Shown in pieces: positions 38,599 to 48,204 of a stretch of DNA of 64,000 nt; within the stretch, counting starts at the first letter, position 1, and each line of letters begins with the position of its first letter. The stretch lies in the NCBI RefSeq assembly GCF_016919385.1, contig NZ_CP070351.1:3596001-3660000 (forward strand), written 5' to 3'. The position numbers and the translations under genes were made by a program. The notes under the pieces were generated by a model. The model did not search any database. It worked only from the letters and a program-made list of their open reading frames with translations, and was not told the origin of the DNA. Source of the DNA: Gordonia sp. PDNC005. GTDB lineage: Bacteria; Actinomycetota; Actinomycetes; Mycobacteriales; Mycobacteriaceae.

Positions 38599-41433
38599 TC
38601 AGCCGGGAAACTCCAACTCGCTGAGCAGATCGAGCAGCGCCGGGTGGTCGGGTGCATGACGCAACGCCTCCTGCACGAGGGCGAGGGCGTCTGCGGTCAG
38701 GCCGTCCTCGGCGGCTATGGTCGCGGAGAGGTGCAGAACCGGGATCAACAGGCCGATCCAGTTTGCGGCCCGGGCGCGTGCCGCCACGTCCAGGAGCAGC
38801 GCGCTGGAACGCTCCGGGTCGGACACCCGCACGATGTCGGCTCGCGCGAAGTCGAGGCGGGCTCGTTCGAAGTCGACGGGTGCTCCCGTCGCCAACTCTT
38901 CGTATGCCTGGTCGGCACGCGCGAGATAGGCATCCGCGCCGTCGTGGTCACCCGCGAAGTACGCCGTCAGTGCGGCCGTGCGCAGGCAGTCCGCCGCGTC
39001 GAATCCCGCACCTGACTCCGAGTACCAGGTGACGGCGGCATCGAGGTCGGCGAGAGCTTCGGGGAACTGCTGCTGGTCGGCGTGCTCGACGGCCCGCGCG
39101 GCGTGGAGCTGCGCCTGAACCACCGGTGGCACATGGTCGGTGTACGCGTCGATCACCCGGGTGTACGACTCCACCGAATCGCCGGAGCGTCCCGCAGCCG
39201 ACTGCGCGCGTGCCAAGACCTGCATGCCCTGCATCTGTGCGCCGATGTCGCCGCGCGTCTCCATCGTCGCCACCGCCGACTCCACGAGTTCGATCACAGC
39301 GAGCGGGTCCTCCTCACGCATCAGCATGATGTGCCCGAGGTCGAAACGCGCGATGTCGGCGGCCCCATCGTCGCCTTCGACCATCCACACCGCAAGAGCC
39401 CGCTCGGCGTCGTCCCGTGCTACGTCGACGTCGTCGAGGTCGAGCCGCAGCGCCGATCGTGACGCCAGGACCTCGGCCAACAACGAGTACCGTGCAACGG
39501 TCTCCGCCTCACCGAGCAGGAGGAGCGCGGCAGCGCCGTCCGTCCGCGCAGCCACCCCGGCCGCAAGCTGGAGCGCCCCGACGAGTTCCGATCGATACAG
39601 CAAAGCCTGGTCGGCGTCGCTCGCGAGGTCCGCGGCGCGCCGAGCCGCCACCAGCGCGGCATCCACCTCGCGCGACGGGTCGAAACCGTCGGATCCGCGG
39701 GCGAGTTCACCGAGCACGTCCACCCTCAGGCGGTGCAGCGCGGATCGGGAGGCCGCCGCGTCGGCGTCCACCGAACCTGTCGCCGCGAGTGCCTCCGGAT
39801 CGTCCAGGAGGGGAATCTCCCCGGCGTCCACCCGGTCGAGCACTGCCAGGCCCTCGTCGACAGCCGCGAGCGCGCGGGTCGGGTCGAACGGGGCGAGAGC
39901 CATGCCGAGGAGCCGTGCGAAGTTCGCACGTGCGCCCGCGCTCCATTCCGGATCCGCGTCGCGCCAACCGACGAGCAGGTCGGGCGACGCTCCGCCGCTG
40001 TGCACCTCGAGCAGTGCCGCGAGCAGGTCCGACTGCGCTGACCACGCCGGGTAGCCCGACCGGCTCGAGTCTGCCGCGGCGCGGAGTTCCTCAACGGCCC
40101 CATGCGGATCGGTACGGCGGCGATCCCAGGCCAACATGTGCCGCGCTCGGATGCGAGTCCGGCCGGACAATTCCTCGACCCGCGGCCGCAACGCGTCCGC
40201 ACACTGTTCTGCTCGGCGCGGTGATGAGGACGCGAACGCCGAGAGGCCAGACACCAGCTCCGCCGCCGTCCGGTTCGCGATCGGCTTCACCCGAGCGTCG
40301 GCCTTGGTCTGCAGGGCGGTGGTCGAACGGACTGCCAGTACCTCTTCGAGCGCCGACGACACGGCGTCCGACGCGTTGCGCACGTCGAACCGACCCGCCG
40401 TCACCCGGACGTAGTCGGCGAGTTCGGCGGCCACCTGCGACGCGGCGACCGGCCCGGGCACCCCGTCCTCGTCGCGTCGAACGACGACGGTGTCGGCGTC
40501 GCTGTCCGCGGCCGAAGCGAAGGTCGCCGACAGGGCCGCGGCGAGTTGTGCCGCCGACAGGGGGTTCGGGCACTGGTCGACGACGTCCGCATGCCGGAGA
40601 GCCATCGGCAGCGCATCGGCGAGCGCGTCGACCCGCAGGAGTGCGACCATCGCGTGAGCGATGTGCCCGTACAGGTGAACCGGGCCGTACGTCTCCTCCA
40701 GCGACCGCGCCGCCCTGATCACGTCGTCACGACGTCCGGCGCGACCCCACGCCTCGATCAGCGCGCCGTACGTCTCCGCCGGATAGAAGCCGCACCGTTC
40801 CGCCGGATCTCCGTCGAGGTCGGGAGTCGACAGCGCCTCGGCCTGCGCGTACGCACCCGCCGCGACGTAGACCGCACCCACGGTCGCACGCGTTCCCGGC
40901 CCGCAGGTCCCGGCGGGCGGACGATAGTCGACACATTCGTCGAGAATCCGGATCGCGTCGTCCGACCGGCCCTGATGGACCGCGATGTCCGCGTGCACGG
41001 CCGCTTCCACGGCGGGCGCGTAGTACACCGTCCCCTTGACTCTCCTCGACCAGTCGTCGGTGATGCCGCGGATCTGCTCCAGGGACAACTCGGGGATTCC
41101 GGTGAGCGAGTCGAGGAGGTCGACGACGGTCGTCTGGAACTGCTCCACCTGCCAGTCGTCCAACTCGAAGTCGGCGCCGTGGGCGTCCTGCGTCCGGTAC
41201 AACCAGGCGACGAGTGTGAGCACATCGGTGGTCCGGCCCGCCCAGAGCGCGGAGTACGCGCCCTCGAGTCGCGTGAGCACCCGCAGGTCGAGGTCGCCGG
41301 TCTCGTCGGCCCGCGCGATCAGCGACGGGAACGGACCGAAGTCCTCGTGCCCGAAACGCGGGTCGCCGTGCCGCGCCATCCAGAGGTCGTCGAGGATCTC
41401 ACCGATCGCCGGGTTGATGTGCGGGCCGCTCAT
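38599..41433 (-). CDS. Large tetratricopeptide-repeat protein, partner of the Hsp90-like protein
   Basis: A 944-residue soluble, Ala-rich helical protein. The second half shows recurring TPR-type helix pairs (for example AIRILDECVDYRPP near 158 and ALADLDAAVTWYSESG near 805); the carboxy tail ends ALVQEALRHAPDHPALLDLL. No enzymatic motif or signal peptide is seen. It starts within the Hsp90-like stop (ATGA overlap), so the two are translated in a coupled way. In eukaryotes TPR proteins are Hsp90 co-chaperones; by analogy it may be a client adaptor or effector. Function in bacteria is unknown. Confidence 0.78.
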   Translation of the reverse strand: MSGPHINPAIGEILDDLWMARHGDPRFGHEDFGPFPSLIARADETGDLDLRVLTRLEGAYSALWAGRTTDVLTLVAWLYRTQDAHGADFELDDWQVEQFQTTVVDLLDSLTGIPELSLEQIRGITDDWSRRVKGTVYYAPAVEAAVHADIAVHQGRSDDAIRILDECVDYRPPAGTCGPGTRATVGAVYVAAGAYAQAEALSTPDLDGDPAERCGFYPAETYGALIEAWGRAGRRDDVIRAARSLEETYGPVHLYGHIAHAMVALLRVDALADALPMALRHADVVDQCPNPLSAAQLAAALSATFASAADSDADTVVVRRDEDGVPGPVAASQVAAELADYVRVTAGRFDVRNASDAVSSALEEVLAVRSTTALQTKADARVKPIANRTAAELVSGLSAFASSSPRRAEQCADALRPRVEELSGRTRIRARHMLAWDRRRTDPHGAVEELRAAADSSRSGYPAWSAQSDLLAALLEVHSGGASPDLLVGWRDADPEWSAGARANFARLLGMALAPFDPTRALAAVDEGLAVLDRVDAGEIPLLDDPEALAATGSVDADAAASRSALHRLRVDVLGELARGSDGFDPSREVDAALVAARRAADLASDADQALLYRSELVGALQLAAGVAARTDGAAALLLLGEAETVARYSLLAEVLASRSALRLDLDDVDVARDDAERALAVWMVEGDDGAADIARFDLGHIMLMREEDPLAVIELVESAVATMETRGDIGAQMQGMQVLARAQSAAGRSGDSVESYTRVIDAYTDHVPPVVQAQLHAARAVEHADQQQFPEALADLDAAVTWYSESGAGFDAADCLRTAALTAYFAGDHDGADAYLARADQAYEELATGAPVDFERARLDFARADIVRVSDPERSSALLLDVAARARAANWIGLLIPVLHLSATIAAEDGLTADALALVQEALRHAPDHPALLDLLSELEFPG

Positions 41434-43202
41434 TCCACGTCTCCCTCGATGCTGTCCCGGGTCGCGAGATCGGCGAGCAGGGTGATCGCCGAGTCGAGTT
41501 CGGACGCGGCAGCCACCCGCACCGACCGACGGGCGCGGAGCATCGCCTGGCTGTAGATCACTCGGATGAGAGCTCCGGCGACAACGTCGTCACCCAGGGT
41601 CGGGAGACGTTTCACCAGGGCGTTGGTCGCGTTGAGGACCAGAACCGGCCGCGTCGGCGGGACGTCGCCGTCGTCGAGCGCTGCCAACGCGGCCAGCCAC
41701 GCGTCCGGTTCACCCGCGGCCTCCGACAGCATCTCGGTCCGATCTTGTGCGATGCGCGCCGAGTCGTCGGTCAGCAGCAGCGCGGACACTCCGTCGGGCT
41801 CGAACTCTCGCAGGCTCACCTCGCAGTCGAAAGGCGAGACCGCACGTCGAGCGAGGTGGACGGCCGCGTCGAACTCCGCGCGCAGTTCCGCGCTCGGCGT
41901 CGACAATGCGGACAGCAGAAACTGTTGCCCGATGGGTTCGCACTGCAGCTGCGGGTCTGCGGCGATCAACGCTCGGATGACGGCGGTCTCGAAAGCGTGC
42001 CCTGCGTTGACCAGGCCGATTCCCCGCCCGGCGAGGATGTCGGCGAGCACCCGGTAGTCGTCGACGCTGCCCGCATACCGGATCGTGTCGAAGCGGGCGC
42101 GGAACGTGGCCAGTGGCATCGGACCGACGTTGGTGTCGAAGACGCAGTGCTTGTCGACGAAGCCCAGCAGTTCCGGCCGGTGAGCGGCGAGGGCTTTGAC
42201 TCCCTGCTCGTGCACGTTGAGGAACCGTTCCCGCACCACCGGACGCGACCCGAGGCCCGTCAGCCACCCGGAGATCTGCTCACCGAGCGACACCGACACG
42301 GCCTCGAACAGGTCGTCACGGACCAGTCCTTCCCGCGACGCCGTCGGCTTCAGTCCGGTCGAGTCGACGACGAGCCGCACGAAGTACGCCCATTCCGGGA
42401 CCAGGGCGGGGACGTCACCGACCAGGAGGCCCTTCACGTACACACGATGAGTGGCCCTGGCGACGAGGTCACCACCGCTCGGCCGCACGAACGCGACGCC
42501 GCGCATACCGGCTTCGGGGACGTCGACGTCGAACATCTCCAACGGTGTGAAGCCGAGTTCGTCCTGGCTGAACGCGACACGCGCGGCGTCTCGGCCGCCG
42601 GACGGGCCCCCGAACAGGCCGGGACCTTCGTTGACGCGCTCGCCGTTGACCAGTACCGGGGTCGGATGCATGGCGGTGTACTCGGCGGCGAGGGCCCGGA
42701 CCTTCTCCGGCGCGAGCCATGAGCGAGTGTCCGGGCGGGCGGTGATGCGGACAGTGGTTCCGGTGGCCTTGCGGTCGCCGGGTGTGAGTTCAACCTCGCC
42801 CGTTGATGTACCGGTCCAGACGACGGCGTCGGCGTCGTCCGCGCGGGAGGTGACTTCGATGCGGTCGCCGACGAGGAATCCGCTGAGGAGACCAACACCG
42901 AACTGGCCGATCTGAGAGGTCGATCCGAACCCGAACGGGTCGCGCTTGGAGCTGGCGCCGATGGTCCCGAGCAGACGCGCGATGGTGTCGCCAGTCATGC
43001 CGACCCCCTGGTCGGCGATCTCGAAGACTGATCCGTCCGCCGTGATCTCGATCGGCGCATCCGACCGATCAGCCTCCGACTGCGCGTCGATCGCATTCTG
43101 GAGCAACTCACGGACGTACACGCCCGGCCCCGTGTAGAGATTGGTCCCGAGCACGTCGATCAACGCACTCAGATCGACGTCGAACACACTGGCGTCATCC
43201 AT
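41430..43202 (-). CDS. Hsp90/HtpG-family ATPase, divergent member
   Basis: A 590-residue protein with an intact Hsp90-type GHKL ATPase domain: RELLQNAIDA with Glu32 and Asn36, IADQGVGM with Asp64 and Gly66/Gly68, GQFGVGLLSGFL (99-110) and GTTVRI. The middle domain follows; the carboxy-terminal region is not like canonical HtpG and the MEEVD motif is absent, as in bacteria. Length is slightly below HtpG (~620-640). It is probably not the housekeeping HtpG but the actinobacterial 'HSP90 family' relative. It is coupled to the TPR gene and preceded by a structured region. Confidence 0.85.
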   Translation of the reverse strand: MDDASVFDVDLSALIDVLGTNLYTGPGVYVRELLQNAIDAQSEADRSDAPIEITADGSVFEIADQGVGMTGDTIARLLGTIGASSKRDPFGFGSTSQIGQFGVGLLSGFLVGDRIEVTSRADDADAVVWTGTSTGEVELTPGDRKATGTTVRITARPDTRSWLAPEKVRALAAEYTAMHPTPVLVNGERVNEGPGLFGGPSGGRDAARVAFSQDELGFTPLEMFDVDVPEAGMRGVAFVRPSGGDLVARATHRVYVKGLLVGDVPALVPEWAYFVRLVVDSTGLKPTASREGLVRDDLFEAVSVSLGEQISGWLTGLGSRPVVRERFLNVHEQGVKALAAHRPELLGFVDKHCVFDTNVGPMPLATFRARFDTIRYAGSVDDYRVLADILAGRGIGLVNAGHAFETAVIRALIAADPQLQCEPIGQQFLLSALSTPSAELRAEFDAAVHLARRAVSPFDCEVSLREFEPDGVSALLLTDDSARIAQDRTEMLSEAAGEPDAWLAALAALDDGDVPPTRPVLVLNATNALVKRLPTLGDDVVAGALIRVIYSQAMLRARRSVRVAAASELDSAITLLADLATRDSIEGDVE

Positions 43203-43290
43203 GCGTCGATCGTACGTTCACGCACGTCTGCCGTCGTCCGCCCGAAGTCGCATCGTCGTGAACAAGGTGCCGCAAAAGTCACATAAGGGC

Positions 43291-43370
43291 GGTGTACGAA
43301 ACACACCCCGGTGTTGCCTTTCGGCCAGGGCGTGAGTTTCGTGCTCCCTGCGATGCCAGGGAACTGCTCC
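43291..43370 (-). other. Structured upstream region of the Hsp90-TPR operon
   Basis: Between the pntB terminator and the Hsp90-like start lies a set of nested inverted repeats. GGTGT/ACACC (43291-43295 with 43303-43307) encloses the 7-nt loop ACGAAAC. Its exact complement GTTTCGT is at 43336-43342, so a pseudoknot is possible. CCCTG-N6-CAGG(G) and a GCC-TTTC-GGC (GAAA tetraloop on the minus strand) are also present. No known riboswitch consensus was recognised. If transcribed, it would be a leader of the minus-strand operon. Confidence 0.45.
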
Positions 43371-43383
43371 CCGACGACCAAAA

Positions 43384-43420
43384 GATCGCCCCGCGAACCG
43401 AAGTGGTTCGCGGGGCGATC
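43384..43420 (-). terminator. Intrinsic terminator after pntB
   Basis: A perfect 16-bp stem (43384-43399 with 43405-43420) with a 5-nt loop, 16 bp beyond the pntB stop. TTTT follows the stem on the minus strand, making it the most canonical intrinsic terminator in the window. Confidence 0.88.
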
Positions 43421-43435
43421 GTGGTGAAGCGACTC

Positions 43436-44875
43436 TTACAGAGCGGAGATGATGTCTTCCACTCGGTCCTTCGCGTCACCGAACAGCATCTGCGTGTTCT
43501 CGCGGAAGAACAGCGGGTTCTGGACACCGGCGTAACCGGCGGCCATCGAACGCTTGAACACGATGACGTCCTTGGCGTTCCAGACCTCGAGGACCGGCAT
43601 GCCCGCGATCGGCGAGCTCGGATCCTCCGACGCCGCCGGGTTCACCGTGTCGTTGGCGCCGATGACCAGCACGACGTCGGTCTCCGGGAAGTCGTCGTTG
43701 ATCTCGTCCATTTCCAGAACGACGTCGTACGGCACCTTCGCCTCGGCGAGCAGCACGTTCATGTGGCCGGGCAGACGGCCGGCGACAGGGTGGATGCCGA
43801 AGCGGACGTCGACGCCCTTCGCGCGCAGTTTGGCGGTCAGATCGGCCACCGGGTACTGCGCCTGTGCGACGGCCATGCCGTAACCCGGCGTGATCACGAC
43901 GGACGATGCGCCTGCGAGGAGCTCGGCGGCGGCGTCGGCCTGGATCTCGCGGTGTTCGCCGTAGTCCTTGTCCTCGGCCGGGCCGGCTTCGATGCCGAAG
44001 CCGCCTGCGATGACGGAGATGAACGAGCGGTTCATCGCCTTGCACATGATGTACGACAGGTACGCACCCGAGGAGCCGACGAGCGCACCGGTGACGATCA
44101 GCAGATCGTTGCTGAGCAGGAAGCCCGACGCGGCCGCGGCCCAACCGGAGTACGAGTTGAGCATCGACACGACGACCGGCATGTCGCCGCCGCCGATCGA
44201 GGCCACCAGGTGCCAACCGAGGAACAGCGCGAGCGCGGTGATGACCGCGAGCAGGACGTAACCGGTGGTGTCGTCCTTGGCGTCACGCGCCACGTAGATG
44301 CCGGTCAGCACTGCGAACACGACGATCGAACCGACGTTGATGAAGTTCTTGCCGGGCAGCATCAGCGGCGACGACTTGATCTTCGCCGACAGTTTCAGGT
44401 TGGCGACGATCGAACCGGTGAAGGTCACGGCGCCGATGAAGATGCCGATCGCGACCTCTGCGGCGTGGATACCCGTGAGGGCGCCCGCATCATCGGGGTT
44501 GACACCCTCGAGGTGAGCGCCGGTGATGGCGCCGTTCCAGCCGATGAGGACGGCGGCGAGACCGACGAACGAGTGCAGGAGAGCTATGAGCTCGGGCATG
44601 CCCGTCATCTCGACGATCTTCGCTCGCCAGAGGCCGATCAGGGCGCCGATGACAACGGCGCCGCCCATCAGGCCGATGGAGATCCACTTGCCGTCGAGAT
44701 CGGTCATGTTGTCGACGGCGAGGGCGATCGTCGCGATGATCGCGACGGCCATGCCGACCATGCCGTACGTGAGGCCGCTCTTGGCGGACTCGTGCTTGCT
44801 CAATCCGGCCAGCGACAGGATGAACAGGAGCGACGCGACGATGTACGCCGCAACAGTGATCGAATTGATGTCCAT
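43436..44875 (-). CDS. pntB: NAD(P) transhydrogenase subunit beta
   Basis: A 479-residue subunit of the proton-translocating transhydrogenase, which uses the proton gradient to make NADPH from NADH. About eight to nine amino-terminal transmembrane segments carry [10 protein letters not shown] and [26 protein letters not shown] (a 26-residue region near 245-270). The carboxy-terminal NADP-binding domain has [32 protein letters not shown] and ANDTVNPAA. It starts 5 bp after pntA and ends at a strong terminator. Confidence 0.95.
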   Translation of the reverse strand: MDINSITVAAYIVASLLFILSLAGLSKHESAKSGLTYGMVGMAVAIIATIALAVDNMTDLDGKWISIGLMGGAVVIGALIGLWRAKIVEMTGMPELIALLHSFVGLAAVLIGWNGAITGAHLEGVNPDDAGALTGIHAAEVAIGIFIGAVTFTGSIVANLKLSAKIKSSPLMLPGKNFINVGSIVVFAVLTGIYVARDAKDDTTGYVLLAVITALALFLGWHLVASIGGGDMPVVVSMLNSYSGWAAAASGFLLSNDLLIVTGALVGSSGAYLSYIMCKAMNRSFISVIAGGFGIEAGPAEDKDYGEHREIQADAAAELLAGASSVVITPGYGMAVAQAQYPVADLTAKLRAKGVDVRFGIHPVAGRLPGHMNVLLAEAKVPYDVVLEMDEINDDFPETDVVLVIGANDTVNPAASEDPSSPIAGMPVLEVWNAKDVIVFKRSMAAGYAGVQNPLFFRENTQMLFGDAKDRVEDIISAL

Positions 44876-44880
44876 GGACG

Positions 44881-46413
44881 TCAGGCCCCCTTGCTGAACA
44901 TGGCGAGCATGCGTCGGGTCACTGCAAAGCCGCCGAAGATGTTGATGGAGGCGAGCAGGATCGCGATCGCGGAGAGCACGCGAATCGTGGTGTCTTCGGT
45001 GGCGATCTGCAACAGCGCGCCGACCACGACAACGCCGGAGATGGCGTTGGTGACCGACATCAGCGGCGTGTGCAGCGCGTGTGCGACCTTGCCGATGACG
45101 TAGTAGCCGATGACGATCGCCAGCATGAGCACCGTGAAGTGCTGCGGGATCGGATCGGGCGCGACGGCGACGACGAGGCCGTACAGGACGATGCCGGCAA
45201 GGACGAGGGCGACCTTCTTGCCGGCCGACATCGGAGCCTTGGGCTCGGCGACCGGCGCGGGCTCGGCCGCGGCGGCCTTCGGAGCTGCGGACACCTGGAC
45301 GGGCGGCGGCGGCCACATGCCTTCGCCGTCACGCGTCACCGTGATGCCGCGCTGGACGATGTCGTCCATGTCGAGCGTCAGCTCACCGTCCTTCGACGGG
45401 GTGAGGAGCTTGAGCAGGTTGACGATGTTGGTGCCGTACAACTGCGACGTCTGAGCGGCCAGCCGGCCTGCCAGGTCGGTGTAGCCGAGGATCGTGACGC
45501 CACCGTCGGTGACGACCTTCTCGTCGGTGACCGTGCCTGCGGCATTGCCGCCGTTGGCGGCCGCCATGTCGACGATCACGGACCCGTGCTTCATGCCCGC
45601 GACGGTCTCCGGCGAGAGGAGCTTGGGAGCCGGACGGCCGGGGATCAGCGCTGTCGTGATGACGATGTCGGCGGCACGCGCCTCCTCGTCGTACATCGAC
45701 GCGGTGGCGGCCTCCTGCTCGGCGGTCATCTCCTTGGCGTAGCCGTCTTCAGACTTCTCCGCCTCGAATTCGACGTGCACGAACTCCGCGCCCATCGACT
45801 CGACCTGCTCGGCGACCTCGGGACGCACGTCGAACGCACGAACCACGGCGCCCATCGCGGACGCGGCGCCGATCGCGGCCAGACCGGCCACACCGGCGCC
45901 GACCACGAACACCCGAGCGGGCGGGATCTTGCCGGCTGCGGTCACCTGACCGGTGAACATCCGGCCGAACTCGTGTGCCGCCTCGACGACGGCGCGGTAG
46001 CCCGCGACGTTCGCCATCGACGACAACACGTCCATGGACTGCGCGCGCGAGATGCGCGGGACAGCATCCATGGCGAGCGCGGTGACGCCTGCGTTCGTCA
46101 GCTTCTCAACGAGTTCGGGGTTGCGCGCCGGGGCCATCATCGAGATCAGCACTGCGCCGCGGCGCATGCGAGCGATCTCGGCGTCGGTCGGAGCGTTCAC
46201 CTTGACGACCACGTCGGCGGCCCACACGTCGTCGGTCGAACCGACTCGTGCGCCCGCCTCGGTGAACGCCGCGTCGGGCTGTTCCGAGAGCGAACCCGCA
46301 CCGGCCTCGACGAGGACGTCGTATCCGAGCTGCTGCAGCTGGCCGACCGTCTTCGCGGTCGCAGCGACGAGCGTCTCGCCTGTCTTGGACTCCTGAGGGA
46401 TGCCGATCAGCAT
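44881..46413 (-). CDS. pntA: NAD(P) transhydrogenase subunit alpha (fused PntAA-PntAB)
   Basis: A 510-residue alpha subunit. The amino-terminal NAD-binding domain spans ~1-380 with IGIPQESK at the start, [18 protein letters not shown] (near 168-185) and [11 protein letters not shown] Pro/Ala-rich linker follows, then a membrane part of four helices (near 420-510). In some mycobacteria these two parts are separate genes; here they are fused. AGGAG before ATG 46413 sets the start. It is the first gene of a two-gene operon with pntB. Confidence 0.95.
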   Translation of the reverse strand: MLIGIPQESKTGETLVAATAKTVGQLQQLGYDVLVEAGAGSLSEQPDAAFTEAGARVGSTDDVWAADVVVKVNAPTDAEIARMRRGAVLISMMAPARNPELVEKLTNAGVTALAMDAVPRISRAQSMDVLSSMANVAGYRAVVEAAHEFGRMFTGQVTAAGKIPPARVFVVGAGVAGLAAIGAASAMGAVVRAFDVRPEVAEQVESMGAEFVHVEFEAEKSEDGYAKEMTAEQEAATASMYDEEARAADIVITTALIPGRPAPKLLSPETVAGMKHGSVIVDMAAANGGNAAGTVTDEKVVTDGGVTILGYTDLAGRLAAQTSQLYGTNIVNLLKLLTPSKDGELTLDMDDIVQRGITVTRDGEGMWPPPPVQVSAAPKAAAAEPAPVAEPKAPMSAGKKVALVLAGIVLYGLVVAVAPDPIPQHFTVLMLAIVIGYYVIGKVAHALHTPLMSVTNAISGVVVVGALLQIATEDTTIRVLSAIAILLASINIFGGFAVTRRMLAMFSKGA

Positions 46414-46676
46414 GTCGATGCCTCTCCTGCATTCATATCTGTTGTTCTCACCTTGATCTGATCGCCGCATCAGACAAGATCGACGGGCACAAGGTACAGG
46501 TCAACGCCAGGAGCTCCCGCTCCGGAGAACGGTTCCATAGTGACCGGCAAGTGCTTCATCGAACTCGCGCGATGCTGCAGGAAACGTGGGGTAACCCGCA
46601 TGATGGAAAACGTGGGACGAACTTAGCACGGGGTAAGAATCACCCAAGAGTGCCTGTAAGTCAGATCACAGCACTG

Positions 46677-48134
46677 CTAGATGTGTGCTGCGGCGGATGC
46701 GCCGGCACGCCTGCCGAAGTAGGAGCCTTCTCCGAGCTGAGTGCCCGAAGCGTAGCCCTTTCCGTCCTGCGCAAGATTGGCTGCGCAGGCTCCGGCGGCG
46801 TACAGGCCCGGGATTACCGAACCGTCCTCGTGCAGAACCGCGCCGTCGACAGTGGTCGCCATTCCGCCGATGGTGAAACCTGCGTACAGCGCCTTGCCGA
46901 GGCTCATGTCGAAGGCCGCCCACGGCCCGCGATCCTGCGGGGCGAGGAACTCGGGGCTCTTGTGGAAGTCGGGATCCTCGCCGTTTGCAGCATAGGTGTT
47001 GTACCGGTCCAGAGTCGAAACGAGGGTGTCACGATCGAGGCCGAGACCGTCGGCCATCTCCTCCACCGTCTCCCATCCGTCGATGAACGGGCACAGCGGG
47101 AACTCGGGCCGCTGCATGTGCGCTTCGTCCACGATCAGATACGCGGCTCGATCGGTCTGGTCCATCACGAATCCCGACGTGCGGGAGTGATAAGAATCTT
47201 CGGCGACGAACCGCTTTCCCTCCTTGTTGACGGCGAGACCGGTCAACAGAATCGACGGCGGGTACACGGGTGCGGTGATGAACGCCTGGTCCATGTGCTT
47301 GAGTTTGGCGCCGACCGAAACGCCCATGCGGATGCCGAGACCGTCGTCGTAGGTGCTGCCGAGTGTGAACGGCTTCTCGGCGAGCTGCGGAACGTACTCG
47401 GCGACCATGTCGGGGTTCATCACAAACCCGCCTGCCGCGATGATCACCGATTTGGCCTTGATGCAACCTTCGGTCGCACCGTCCTTGAAGCGGGCGCCGA
47501 CCACCGCGCCGGAGTCGTCGACGATCAGGGCGCGGCCACCCACCTCGTAGCGGATCGGGACGCCGAGCTCACCGAGGCGGTCGACGAGTAGGCCGATCAC
47601 CATGCCCGCGCCGCCGGTGTCGCCGGGCACCGGCACTTTGTGGCCGCGGGGCGCCGGGATCGCCTGATCCTTGTACGGCCAGACCTTCTCGTTGCCGGTG
47701 AACATCAGTCCCTGCGTCTGCGGCTGAATGACGGCCTTCTCCGGGTAGTAGGAGCGCTCGAACTCGAAGCCGAGGTTCTCCAGCCAACCGAAGTGCTCAA
47801 CACTGTCGTCGCAGTAGGCACGGATCTTGTCGGGTTCGGGATCGCGGGAGACGGCGGTCAGGTACTTGGCCATCTCGTCGGCACTGTCATCGTGGCCTGT
47901 CGCCTGTTGGACGGCGGTTCCTCCCCCGAGGTAGAAGTGCCCGCCCGCCATGCAACTGGTGCCGCCTGCCGCCGCCGACCGTTCGAGCACGATGACACTC
48001 GCACCCGCCGCCGCGGCCTCGACTGCGGCACAGCACCCGCCGATCCCCGCACCGAGAACCAGCACGTCCACGTCGTCCGTGTACTCCGCGACATCGTTCG
48101 CATCAACTGTTTCCGGGATGTCCAAGCCACTCAT
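46677..48134 (-). CDS. FAD-dependent oxidoreductase, fumarate reductase/3-ketosteroid dehydrogenase-like
   Basis: A 485-residue FAD_binding_2 flavoprotein. The FAD motif is VLGAGIGGCCAAVEAAAAGA (about 27-46), followed by GGTSCMAGGHFYLGGG. The carboxy-terminal half has GLYAAGACAANLAQDGKGY and SGTQLGEGSYFGRRAG. It resembles 3-ketosteroid delta-1-dehydrogenases and related steroid flavoproteins but is shorter than typical KstD. A palindrome matching the KstR operator (48157-48172) lies in the promoter shared with the divergent epoxide hydrolase, supporting a sterol- or steroid-related role. Exact substrate unknown. Confidence 0.82.
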   Translation of the reverse strand: MSGLDIPETVDANDVAEYTDDVDVLVLGAGIGGCCAAVEAAAAGASVIVLERSAAAGGTSCMAGGHFYLGGGTAVQQATGHDDSADEMAKYLTAVSRDPEPDKIRAYCDDSVEHFGWLENLGFEFERSYYPEKAVIQPQTQGLMFTGNEKVWPYKDQAIPAPRGHKVPVPGDTGGAGMVIGLLVDRLGELGVPIRYEVGGRALIVDDSGAVVGARFKDGATEGCIKAKSVIIAAGGFVMNPDMVAEYVPQLAEKPFTLGSTYDDGLGIRMGVSVGAKLKHMDQAFITAPVYPPSILLTGLAVNKEGKRFVAEDSYHSRTSGFVMDQTDRAAYLIVDEAHMQRPEFPLCPFIDGWETVEEMADGLGLDRDTLVSTLDRYNTYAANGEDPDFHKSPEFLAPQDRGPWAAFDMSLGKALYAGFTIGGMATTVDGAVLHEDGSVIPGLYAAGACAANLAQDGKGYASGTQLGEGSYFGRRAGASAAAHI

Positions 48135-48152
48135 GGACGCCAGCCTAGACGA

Positions 48153-48172
48153 TGTTCTAGAACATGTTCTAG
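48153..48172. promoter_or_regulatory. KstR-type operator between divergent genes
   Basis: CTAGAACATGTTCTAG (48157-48172) is a perfect 16-bp palindrome that fits the KstR consensus TNNAACNNGTTNNA. It overlaps a second palindrome, TGTTCTAGAACA (48153-48164). It lies between the FAD dehydrogenase start (48134) and the hydrolase start (48205). KstR represses cholesterol-catabolism genes in mycobacteria and rhodococci. Confidence 0.75.
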
Positions 48173-48204
48173 TGTCACTGGAACTCGAAGCGAGAGGAGT
48201 CACG

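Noticed and set aside
41430..43202. Housekeeping htpG
   Set aside because: The ATPase core fits, but the short divergent carboxy end and coupling to a TPR gene argue for a separate Hsp90-like group; not fully excluded.
43291..43370. Known riboswitch (c-di-AMP, cobalamin, SAM, TPP or Mn classes)
   Set aside because: None of the conserved cores of these classes could be matched; it is reported only as a structured region.
43292..45103. A 603-codon plus-strand frame over pntB
   Set aside because: It is the complement of a clear pntB with all motifs; long open frames on the opposite strand are common at this GC content.
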